Assembly (NCBI GenBank): GCA_964470285.1
Contig: CAYYBZ010000177.1
Span: 1-5,192 of the forward strand
Source of the DNA: CAYYBZ01 sp964470285 [NCBI: uncultured Oligoflexia bacterium]
GTDB lineage: Bacteria > Bdellovibrionota_G > CAYYBZ01
Reading direction: 5' to 3'
Length of the DNA: 5,192 bases
Shown: piece after piece, positions 1 to 4,551 of the stretch
How the letters are laid out: the number at the start of each line of letters is the position of its first letter
How positions within the stretch are numbered: position 1 is the stretch's first letter
Notes under the pieces: model-generated
The model's database searches: none
Seen by the model: the letters and a program-made list of their open reading frames with translations, nothing else
Told to the model about the DNA's origin: nothing
Translations under genes and position numbers: made by a program

Positions 1-567
1 TATGACAACGGGATTGCTCCCTCATCAATAAAATATATGATGTTTGAAAAAAACGGTGATGAATTTCAAAGAATTGGCAGTGTTATGCAAGCCGCGCAAT
101 TCGATGACCAGAACCTTAAGCTTTTTCATAAAATATCGGCCTTTGATGCGGATCATTTCTTTTTTACTTACCTTTATTCAAACAATATTAATTTTGTAAT
201 TCCTAACAGCTCCTTTAATACCTCAAACATACTTGGAAATGACGACAATTCAGAGCAGTACGACTTCGACTTAACCGTGCTGCCTAACTCATCAACAGTT
301 CTTACCTGGGCCGATAATAGAACGGCTGCAAACAGTCAGGGGGAATCTGATAATTCTTCAGAATTAAAAATCTTTTATAAATATGACGTCATAAATTCTT
401 TCGAAAATGAGACCGTCTGGCTATCGAACCAATATATCGGAAGCATAAACACATCACCTAAAATCGCAGTTAATGATGACGGCTTTGGAATTATAAGCTG
501 GTTTACCCTTACTCCATCACATGAGAAATATTTATCCTTTAAGCGAATACTTTTGCCGATTAATTAG
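1..567 (+). CDS. C-terminal part of a beta-propeller-like, probably exported protein
   Basis: The frame is open from the first base of the window to a TAG stop at 565-567. The visible 188 residues are therefore the C-terminal end of a longer protein whose start lies upstream, and the ATG at 37 is probably internal. The fragment is rich in Asn, Ser, Asp and aromatic residues. It shows blade-like repeats in which a beta-strand with a small or Gly residue runs into a Trp: 'STVLTWADNR' and, about 60 residues later, 'KIAVNDDGFGIISW'. Such Asp-box or BNR-like strands are typical of extracellular beta-propellers, but no catalytic residues of sialidases or other enzymes can be identified. The composition suggests a surface or periplasmic location, although the signal peptide would be outside the window. 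The true substrate or partner is unknown. The gene is separated from apt by 100 bp that contain a promoter, so it probably ends its own transcript. Confidence 0.75.
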   Translation, partial: YDNGIAPSSIKYMMFEKNGDEFQRIGSVMQAAQFDDQNLKLFHKISAFDADHFFFTYLYSNNINFVIPNSSFNTSNILGNDDNSEQYDFDLTVLPNSSTVLTWADNRTAANSQGESDNSSELKIFYKYDVINSFENETVWLSNQYIGSINTSPKIAVNDDGFGIISWFTLTPSHEKYLSFKRILLPIN

Positions 568-608
568 ATTTTTTTTCTTAGCAGAAAAAGCATCACGCAG
601 CTCTAATC

Positions 609-637
609 TTGACAAAACTGTTTAATTAACTTATGGA
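609..637 (+). promoter_or_regulatory. Probable sigma-70 promoter of apt and the tRNA-Arg
   Basis: A perfect -35 hexamer TTGACA at 609-614 is followed, after 17 bp, by a weaker -10 candidate TATGGA at 632-637. Transcription would start near 644, about 24 bp before the apt ATG. The -10 matches only three of six consensus positions, so the exact start is uncertain. Since no promoter is visible between apt and the tRNA, this site probably drives both. Confidence 0.45.
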
Positions 638-667
638 TATCTTTCTGTTTTAAATGTGAGGTAAATT

Positions 668-1183
668 ATGGAAGGACTTTCTAAAAAGATAAGAGATGTT
701 AAGGATTTTCCCAAAAAGGGAATTGTTTTTAAGGATATCACTCCGCTTCTTAAGGATTATGAATCATTTTCAAAAACATTAGATATTCTTGTTAACGCTT
801 ACAGCAATAAAGGAATAGAAGTTATCGCAGGAATTGAATCGAGAGGCTTTATTTTCGGAGCCGCTTTGGCAGACAGGCTCAAAATTCCGTTTGTGCCGAT
901 AAGAAAGAAGGGCAAATTACCCTACAAAACAATAAGCGCCGAATATGAGCTGGAATACGGAACTGACTTAATCGAGATTCATGAAGATGCGGTTAAAGAG
1001 GGCAGCAGCGTTTTAATCATCGACGATCTTCTGGCAACAGGCGGTACTGCAAAGGCTGCCTGCGAACTTGTAGAAAAGCTAAAAGGAAAAGTTTTCGGCC
1101 TTGGTTTCGTTATTGAGTTAGAGTTCTTAAAGGGAAGGGAAAAGCTCAAAAACAGAGAAGTTTTCTCAATCATTAAATATTAA
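668..1183 (+). CDS. apt: Adenine phosphoribosyltransferase (purine salvage)
   Basis: The product is a 171-residue class I phosphoribosyltransferase that converts adenine plus PRPP to AMP and pyrophosphate in the cytoplasm. The N-terminal adenine-site region with FPKKGIVFKDITPLL lies at residues 14-28. The GIESRGFIFGAALA strand-helix is at 55-68, and the flexible loop RKKGKLPYKT at 79-88. YELEYGTDLIEIHEDAV follows at 93-109, and the diagnostic PRPP-binding motif VLIIDDLLATGGTA sits at 115-128 with both Asp residues and the Thr-Gly-Gly-Thr present. The length is close to the usual 170-185 residues and no key residue is missing. The ATG at 668 is preceded by GAGG at 658-661 with a 6-nt spacer and is the natural start. 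The gene stands alone, with the tRNA-Arg starting six bases after its stop codon, and is probably transcribed from the TTGACA promoter at 609. Identification rests on family motifs and is secure. Confidence 0.97.
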   Translation: MEGLSKKIRDVKDFPKKGIVFKDITPLLKDYESFSKTLDILVNAYSNKGIEVIAGIESRGFIFGAALADRLKIPFVPIRKKGKLPYKTISAEYELEYGTDLIEIHEDAVKEGSSVLIIDDLLATGGTAKAACELVEKLKGKVFGLGFVIELEFLKGREKLKNREVFSIIKY

Positions 1184-1189
1184 AATTTA

Positions 1190-1261
1190 GCCCCCGTAGT
1201 TCAATGGACAGAACGGAGGATTCCTAATCCTTAAATGTAGGTTCGATTCCTACCGGGGGTA
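1190..1261 (+). tRNA. tRNA-Arg, anticodon CCU
   Basis: A complete cloverleaf folds by hand. The acceptor stem is 1190-1196 with 1254-1260 (one G-U at the end pair). The D stem is 1199-1202 with 1211-1214, its loop containing GGA, where A20 is an arginine identity base. The anticodon stem is 1216-1220 with 1228-1232 around loop TTCCTAA, giving anticodon CCT at 1223-1225, which reads AGG. The T stem is 1237-1241 with 1249-1253 and loop TTCGATT. The discriminator is A1261, and no CCA is encoded, so the CCA end must be added by nucleotidyltransferase. The gene starts six bases after the apt stop codon with no obvious promoter in between, which implies excision from an apt read-through transcript. 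Confidence 0.95.
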
Positions 1262-1490
1262 TATAAAACTTCCGCCTTTCCTCTCATACTTCGTTGCCTG
1301 ATACTTTCTAATTTGCAAAGATCCGTTGCACGCTCATATTTAAAATCACGCGAAGTTTCCACAACGCTTAATCCCTTTGCTTGCTCAACGTACATTACAG
1401 TACGCCTCGCTACACAAAGGGACAGCCGCCTCGTCTTAGAGAAAAATCGAAAGTTTTTGACTTTTTTGGTTCGATTCCTGTTACGGGGTA
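1262..1490 (+). repeat. Structured intergenic element bounded by tRNA 3'-end-like sequences
   Basis: This non-coding stretch lies between the tRNA-Arg and an imperfect second copy of its 3' end. The segment 1468-1479 repeats the 12 bases 1240-1251 of the T arm exactly, and 1485-1490 again ends in GGGGTA like the acceptor end. Between the two are several inverted repeats: AAACTTC at 1266-1272 with GAAGTTT at 1352-1358, TGCAA at 1314-1318 with TTGCA at 1326-1330, TCCCTTTG at 1372-1379 with CAAAGGGA at 1415-1422, and CGTAC at 1389-1393 with GTACG at 1400-1404 nested inside the last. Open frames exist on both strands but have no ribosome-binding sites or protein-like composition. It could be a decayed tRNA-targeted insertion, a dispersed intergenic repeat or a structured trailer RNA. 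The sequence alone does not decide. Confidence 0.5.
1372..1422. repeat. Nested inverted repeat (hairpin)
   Basis: An 8-bp perfect outer arm pair (1372-1379 and 1415-1422) encloses a 5-bp inner stem CGTAC/GTACG (1389-1393 and 1400-1404) with a 6-nt ATTACA loop. No T tract follows, so it is not a typical intrinsic terminator. It could protect or define the 3' trailer of the tRNA transcript, or be the core of the surrounding repeat element. Confidence 0.6.
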
Positions 1491-1501
1491 CATCTTTCCT
1501 T

Positions 1502-1530
1502 TTGCTATATTTCCCTTACATACTTATAAT
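1502..1530 (+). promoter_or_regulatory. Sigma-70-type promoter of the HEAT-repeat protein gene
   Basis: A consensus -10 hexamer TATAAT lies at 1525-1530, with TTGCTA (four of six matches to TTGACA) 17 bp upstream at 1502-1507. The start would fall near 1537, giving a leader of about 23 nt that contains the GGAG ribosome-binding site at 1548-1551. Spacing and -10 are ideal, so this is the best vegetative promoter in the window. Confidence 0.65.
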
Positions 1531-1559
1531 ATAGAAAACATGTAAACGGAGAAAATAAT

Positions 1560-2258
1560 ATGAAAAGGCAATTTTTGTCGTATTTATTTACTTTGGTACT
1601 TGCGCTTTCTTTTTGTTTTATCTGCAAAAATTCTTTTTCCCAAAATACAGGAAAAACAGCTTCAAAAAATATAGAAAGAAAGAAAACAAAAGTTAAGCTT
1701 GAAGATATGGACGCCGATCTGGAAGGTTACCCCGATTATTACCGCATCAGGGTCATGAAGTTTAGAAAAATGATAAGAGCCCAGAAGACAAAGCCCGCTA
1801 AAATTAAAAAGGCAATTTCAATTTTAGACGATAAAACAAGCCCATACAGGCAGGATGCTCTTAGGTTCCTAGCGGATGTTAAAGCCAAGGAAGCCGTAGT
1901 GCATATTATGAAGGCAGGTGAAGATAAAGAATTAAGAGCGGATGCAGCATACGCCATAGGCGAAATTAAGCAGAAAAACGGTATAGAATTTTTACTGCGC
2001 TGTCTTTATGACACAAATGCAAACGTTAGAAGCGTAGCCTCTCTTTCTTTAAGGAAAATAACCCAGCTTCAATTCGGTTATTTATACACAGAACCGGAAG
2101 ATCAGCGAAATAAGGCAGCTCTTTTATGGGAAAACTGGTGGACAAAAAACCATGAAACCTTCCAAGTAACCCAAATAAATGAAGAAGATAGAAAAGACGC
2201 CGATGAAAAGTGGAACAGGTACGGTAAAAGATATATAGAAAGAATACTAAACGAATAG
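1560..2258 (+). CDS. Exported HEAT-repeat protein of unknown function
   Basis: The 232-residue product begins with a signal peptide: basic MKRQ, a hydrophobic core at about residues 5-20, and a possible signal peptidase I site after SFS near residue 27. No proper lipobox is present, although Cys19 and Cys22 lie in the core. A charged linker (about 32-55) leads to three helical HEAT-like units: about 94-120, 121-150 (with 'LRADAAYAIGEI') and 151-174 (with 'VRSVASLSLRKI'). The tail carries a Trp-rich 'LLWENWWTKN' at about 189-198, which often follows HEAT repeats in exported bacterial proteins. HEAT arrays act as protein-binding scaffolds, so a periplasmic or envelope adaptor role is likely, but no partner is evident. 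The start is supported by GGAG at 1548-1551, eight bases before the ATG. The gene has its own promoter and no neighbour within 240 bp downstream, so it looks monocistronic. Confidence 0.85.
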   Translation: MKRQFLSYLFTLVLALSFCFICKNSFSQNTGKTASKNIERKKTKVKLEDMDADLEGYPDYYRIRVMKFRKMIRAQKTKPAKIKKAISILDDKTSPYRQDALRFLADVKAKEAVVHIMKAGEDKELRADAAYAIGEIKQKNGIEFLLRCLYDTNANVRSVASLSLRKITQLQFGYLYTEPEDQRNKAALLWENWWTKNHETFQVTQINEEDRKDADEKWNRYGKRYIERILNE

Positions 2259-2296
2259 AAATATCCGGCTTTTTCATTGACTACGATGCTGCTACG

Positions 2297-2325
2297 TGTT
2301 AGAAATGGTAGTTGTTTGAGAAATG
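2297..2325. promoter_or_regulatory. Direct repeats, candidate enhancer site for the sigma-54 promoter
   Basis: AGAAATG occurs at 2301-2307 and again at 2319-2325. Each copy is preceded by a TGTT element (2297-2300 and 2313-2316), giving two half-site-like units about 16-18 bp apart. A further pair, CTACG at 2281-2285 and 2292-2296, lies just upstream. The repeats sit about 130-160 bp before the predicted sigma-54 start at 2456, the usual distance for activator binding. The sequence does not identify which activator would bind. Confidence 0.35.
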
Positions 2326-2429
2326 AATGCCTTCTATTATGTCCATATAAAAACGGGATTTTTTGTCGCATCTGAAAGCCTTTTAGTTTATATCGTATTG
2401 TTTTTATTGACATTTATTTCGTTAGAATA

Positions 2430-2445
2430 TGGCACGCTAATTGCT
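2430..2445 (+). promoter_or_regulatory. Sigma-54 (RpoN) -24/-12 promoter of the lipoprotein operon
   Basis: The 16-base element TGGCACGCTAATTGCT matches the sigma-54 consensus TGGCACG-N4-TTGCW at every fixed position. The GG at 2431-2432 and GC at 2443-2444 have the obligatory 12-bp register. The predicted start is near 2456, leaving a 45-nt leader before the ATG at 2501 with GGAGG at 2490-2494. Such promoters need an ATP-dependent enhancer-binding activator, so the two lipoprotein genes downstream are expected to be silent without a specific signal. Confidence 0.8.
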
Positions 2446-2500
2446 TTTTATCACAGTGAATGAAAAAATTTAGCTTAGAAGGTTATTTCGGAGGTAATTT

Positions 2501-3019
2501 ATGGAGTTTCAAAGAAAAATCTTAAACTTAGGGCTGATTATAGCTATCGCTTTATTTGCGGTAAGCTGCGGATCCGATAACGATATTAACGGTTTCTGGA
2601 GAGGCGCCGAATACAGAGCCGACGTCAGAAGCGTTGAAGTTATAAGCGGCGCTTACGGAATAGCTTCAGGTGTTAATTATGTTCAGGGTGTGGCGCCGGG
2701 GCAGTATTCTATGGAAATTCAGATATCCCTGGCTCCATATTACGGCTTTTATTATGATTCCGTATATATAATGGTTGCGGATGTGACTGCGATTCAGCCG
2801 GGACAGTATTACCCCTTAGGTACTTATAACGGAATAGTTGCAAAAATGTCGATTGATGGAAGTCCGCTTTCACCTGAGGGAAATGTAAGATTTACCAAAC
2901 TTTCTTTATATCAGAGTAAAACAGTTTGCGGAGAATATGATTTTTATGTCGCAGACGGCACCGTTGGGGAATTTCACGGAAGCTTTTGCGGCGATGTAAG
3001 CGTTGGATATCAGTATTAA
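2501..3019 (+). CDS. Tyrosine-rich lipoprotein, first gene of the sigma-54 unit
   Basis: This is a 172-residue predicted lipoprotein that I do not recognise as a named family. The N-terminus has Arg5 and Lys6, a hydrophobic stretch at about residues 8-20 and a lipobox AVSC that places the acylated Cys at position 23. The mature part starts GSDNDINGFWRG and is Gly/Tyr-rich with 17 tyrosines, clustered around residues 80-109. It is probably all-beta, with alternating strand patterns and hardly any Lys/Glu-rich helix. Cys143 and Cys163 could form one disulfide in the periplasm or at the surface. The C-terminus ends in an aromatic GYQY. The start is fixed by GGAGG at 2490-2494, six bases before the ATG. 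The gene is the first behind the sigma-54 promoter, and the second lipoprotein follows after 33 bp, so the two are probably co-transcribed. A role in envelope structure, adhesion or stress cannot be chosen from the sequence. Confidence 0.88.
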   Translation: MEFQRKILNLGLIIAIALFAVSCGSDNDINGFWRGAEYRADVRSVEVISGAYGIASGVNYVQGVAPGQYSMEIQISLAPYYGFYYDSVYIMVADVTAIQPGQYYPLGTYNGIVAKMSIDGSPLSPEGNVRFTKLSLYQSKTVCGEYDFYVADGTVGEFHGSFCGDVSVGYQY

Positions 3020-3052
3020 TATTTAACACTTTTTTTAAGGTTTAAACTGGCT

Positions 3053-3850
3053 ATGAGTGCTTTTAAGTATTTGAATATCCACATAATTTTGTTTTTTACT
3101 GTTTCTTTATTAATTTCATGTGATCAGAAGCAACCGCCCAGAATTTATGATCCTAATGCCTTCGGAGCAGCAAAACCTGGAACTTCAATTATCACATTAG
3201 ATACTCCTTCCGATACCGAAGCCAAGGCTTCGCCCCCAAATAATATTCAAGATAGAGATGAGAAAAAGCCCGAAGATTTTGAAGATGATTATACCGAATG
3301 CGACGATTATACAGAGGAAGAAAACCTAAGAGTATACGTAGTATGTCGAAATAGATACGGAGGAGGATTCTTTTTACCAGCACTCAGAGGAGACGTATGG
3401 GGAGTGGGAACGAGTATGCCTGAATTTTTCTCCCTTGCCTCTCAAAATTATGTGGGCACCCCGAATTTATGGCGCAGCTCTTACTCGACAATTGCGCCCA
3501 GATACGATCAGTACGGAAATGCCCTTTATTACGGATGCCCCGGATGTCAAAGGGTTCCCTATTACAACCGGTACGGACAGCTTGCAGCTTACTATGACGA
3601 CGGTCTTTACTATTACGAAAACGGATACTGGAGCAATCAAAGGGCTTACAGATATTTTTCCAATGCGAACATACTAAAAGTAGCGGGTTTTGATAAAATG
3701 CTTTCCGGATTGATTTCCGGTTATGCACAAAGCAGCATAGGTATAACCGTAAATTATATCTATAACATTCTGGATGTAATCAATCAAAAGCGTTACGGTT
3801 GTCCATACGCTTACAACGTAAACATATGCTATGGGAACAGCTATTATTAA
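3053..3850 (+). CDS. Tyrosine- and cysteine-rich lipoprotein, second gene of the sigma-54 unit
   Basis: The 265-residue product is a predicted lipoprotein. A hydrophobic segment at about residues 8-20 leads to the lipobox LISC, again with the acylated Cys at position 23. Domains in order are a Pro-rich linker (24-75), a very acidic patch 'EDFEDDYTECDDYTEEE' (about 74-90), a Gly/aromatic region, and a tyrosine-rich core at 150-201 with 15 Tyr in 52 residues. The core contains the imperfect repeat YDQYGNALYY / YNRYGQLAAYY, reminiscent of YD-type repeats. A C-terminal region (about 205-265) follows with 'YGCPYAYNVNICYGNSYY'. Besides Cys23 there are six cysteines (83, 98, 162, 165, 250, 259), including a CPGC motif at 162-165. 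This suggests disulfides or metal binding, though no thioredoxin fold is visible. The ATG at 3053 has only a weak AAGG 12 bases upstream, and no better in-frame start is present, so translation may be coupled to the preceding gene. No family was recognised. Confidence 0.85.
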   Translation: MSAFKYLNIHIILFFTVSLLISCDQKQPPRIYDPNAFGAAKPGTSIITLDTPSDTEAKASPPNNIQDRDEKKPEDFEDDYTECDDYTEEENLRVYVVCRNRYGGGFFLPALRGDVWGVGTSMPEFFSLASQNYVGTPNLWRSSYSTIAPRYDQYGNALYYGCPGCQRVPYYNRYGQLAAYYDDGLYYYENGYWSNQRAYRYFSNANILKVAGFDKMLSGLISGYAQSSIGITVNYIYNILDVINQKRYGCPYAYNVNICYGNSYY

Positions 3851-3881
3851 TAATAATTATTACTTTATGTTACATATGTTA

Positions 3882-3900
3882 TCTAAAGCAATACTTTAGA
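3882..3900. repeat. Perfect 7-bp hairpin downstream of the lipoprotein unit
   Basis: TCTAAAG at 3882-3888 and CTTTAGA at 3894-3900 form a perfect stem with the 5-nt loop CAATA, 32 bp after the stop at 3850. No T run follows on the + strand, so it is not a standard intrinsic terminator. It may stabilise the 3' end of the lipoprotein mRNA or bind a protein upstream of the next promoter. An A+T-only symmetric stretch, 3846-3862, lies just before it. Confidence 0.45.
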
Positions 3901-3910
3901 AGTATAAAAA

Positions 3911-3939
3911 TTGACTTGATTTTGGTTTAACTGTTTATT
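3911..3939 (+). promoter_or_regulatory. Candidate promoter of the structured leader
   Basis: TTGACT (five of six) at 3911-3916 and TTTATT (four of six) at 3934-3939 are separated by 17 bp. A start near 3946 would give a leader of about 160 nt before the ATG at 4107, covering all hairpins described there. The -10 is mediocre, so confidence is moderate. Confidence 0.45.
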
Positions 3940-3973
3940 AACATTTACGTTCCTTTCTTAATTGAGGGGAAAT

Positions 3974-4100
3974 GCCTTATCAACGATTTATTTGGAGGGG
4001 GTTATAAGGCGACAATAGCTTTTTTAATGTTTTGTGCACCTTTGAGCATTAAAAACCTATAAAGGAGTAAGTTAACCCCTTGCTTCTAAATTTAAGGAGG
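3974..4100 (+). promoter_or_regulatory. Structured 5' leader with mutually exclusive pairings, candidate cis-regulatory RNA
   Basis: Hairpin P1 pairs 3974-3984 with 4001-4010 (GCCTTAT-c-AAC with GTTATAAGGC, one bulge). Hairpin P2 pairs 4021-4029 with 4047-4055 (TTTTTAATG with CATTAAAAA, nine perfect pairs) and has the palindrome GTGCAC in its loop. The segment TAACCCCTT at 4073-4081 has two possible partners. One is the ribosome-binding site AAGGAGG at 4094-4100 (six pairs, A4098 bulged), which would hide it. The other is AGGGGGTTA at 3996-4004 (nine pairs, one G-U), which would free the ribosome-binding site but destroys the 3' arm of P1. This is the layout of a translational switch. It resembles no riboswitch class I know, and its ligand is unknown. 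All pairings were found by eye without energies. Confidence 0.5.
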
Positions 4101-4106
4101 CATTTT

Positions 4107-4433
4107 ATGACATTTTCCGAATTAACCAGGCTTATGCTACACAGCATGGACTTTTTTGAACTTAGAAGAACCGCGGCCAGATATGAAGTACCATACCAGG
4201 GCGTTAGAAGAAATAAGCTTATCCGTGAACTTGAAAAGAAGATTATTCTTAAGAACACCGAACTCGACGATGCTGCTAAATCTTTAGAAACACAAAGCAT
4301 TGCCGAAGCAAACAGGCAGAAACTCGCCAAGATTCAGAAATACAAAAAACAGATCAAACCCGTTATCTCAACAAAAATTAACACCTTTTCTTCTTTAGAT
4401 TCGAAATCAAGAGTATATGATTTTAAAAACTGA
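4107..4433 (+). CDS. Small basic protein with a Rho-N/SAP-like motif
   Basis: The 108-residue cytoplasmic product has no signal peptide or membrane segment. Residues about 14-43 read like the helix-extended-loop-helix of Rho N-terminal or SAP domains: MDFFELRRTAARYEV, then GVRRNKLIRELEKKI, with the conserved Leu-x-x-x-Ala, turn Gly and basic Arg-Arg followed by Leu-Ile. These small modules bind nucleic acid. The remainder (44-108) is a charged, probably helical Lys/Gln/Glu-rich region ending in a polar tail, so the protein resembles a minimal nucleic-acid-binding or nucleoid-associated factor. That role is inference from a short motif. I prefer the ATG at 4107 because AAGGAGG at 4094-4100 lies six bases before it. 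The in-frame TTG at 4080 is upstream of that site and would only add nine residues. A 160-nt structured leader precedes the gene, suggesting regulated or autoregulated translation. It is probably monocistronic, since 118 bp with a promoter candidate separate it from the next gene. Confidence 0.85.
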   Translation: MTFSELTRLMLHSMDFFELRRTAARYEVPYQGVRRNKLIRELEKKIILKNTELDDAAKSLETQSIAEANRQKLAKIQKYKKQIKPVISTKINTFSSLDSKSRVYDFKN

Positions 4434-4512
4434 TTTTTGTATTTAAGTGTTTCTGTAGAAAACATTTCAAAATTACCCGAACATTTTAGTTATAGAAAAA
4501 CTATCGGTGTAG

Positions 4513-4518
4513 TATACT
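4513..4518 (+). promoter_or_regulatory. Possible -10 element for the membrane protein gene
   Basis: TATACT matches five of six positions of the -10 consensus and would start transcription near 4525, about 27 bp before the ATG at 4552. The hexamer 17 bp upstream (TTATAG at 4490-4495) is a poor -35, so the site is only tentative. Read-through from the preceding gene is an alternative. Confidence 0.3.
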
Positions 4519-4551
4519 CATGTATTAAGTTATCCGGTATATTGACGCCTT

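Noticed and set aside
572-589. TTTTTCT-TAGC-AGAAAAA hairpin as terminator of the first gene
   Set aside because: The stem is almost pure A-T, and the T run lies in the 5' arm rather than after the hairpin, so intrinsic termination is unlikely on the + strand.
1450-1467. AAAGT/ACTTT hairpin followed by T residues as a tRNA transcript terminator
   Set aside because: There are only five pairs, with one G-C, and three trailing T residues before GG. This is too weak to call a terminator.
1231-1492. Open frame on the - strand across the tRNA-associated element (internal Met near 1397)
   Set aside because: It reads through the tRNA itself and lacks a start with a ribosome-binding site. Openness on both strands points to base composition and repeats rather than coding.
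1313-1534. 73-codon open frame on the + strand after the tRNA
   Set aside because: It has no ribosome-binding site, runs through several inverted repeats and the tRNA-like copy, and has a Leu/Arg/Phe-rich composition without protein-like pattern. The opposite strand is equally open over much of the same segment.
2102-2413. Overlapping - strand open frames (2102-2413 and 2026-2277)
   Set aside because: They lie mostly antisense to the HEAT-repeat gene, lack ribosome-binding sites and extend over the sigma-54 upstream region. They look like shadows.
2407-2428. TTGACA with TAGAAT as a sigma-70 promoter for the lipoprotein unit
   Set aside because: The spacer is only 10 bp, far from 16-18, and no better -10 lies at the right distance. 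The sigma-54 element explains the region better.
3974-4026. P1 hairpin plus the T run at 4020-4025 as an attenuator terminator
   Set aside because: The T run begins ten bases after the stem, so it is not positioned for intrinsic termination. The T residues also form the 5' arm of the next hairpin.
4080-4106. TTG start giving a nine-residue longer Rho-N/SAP-like protein
   Set aside because: The strong AAGGAGG at 4094-4100 would lie inside the coding region and is perfectly placed for the ATG at 4107. The AAAGGAG at 4061-4067 is 12 bases from the TTG, which is too far.
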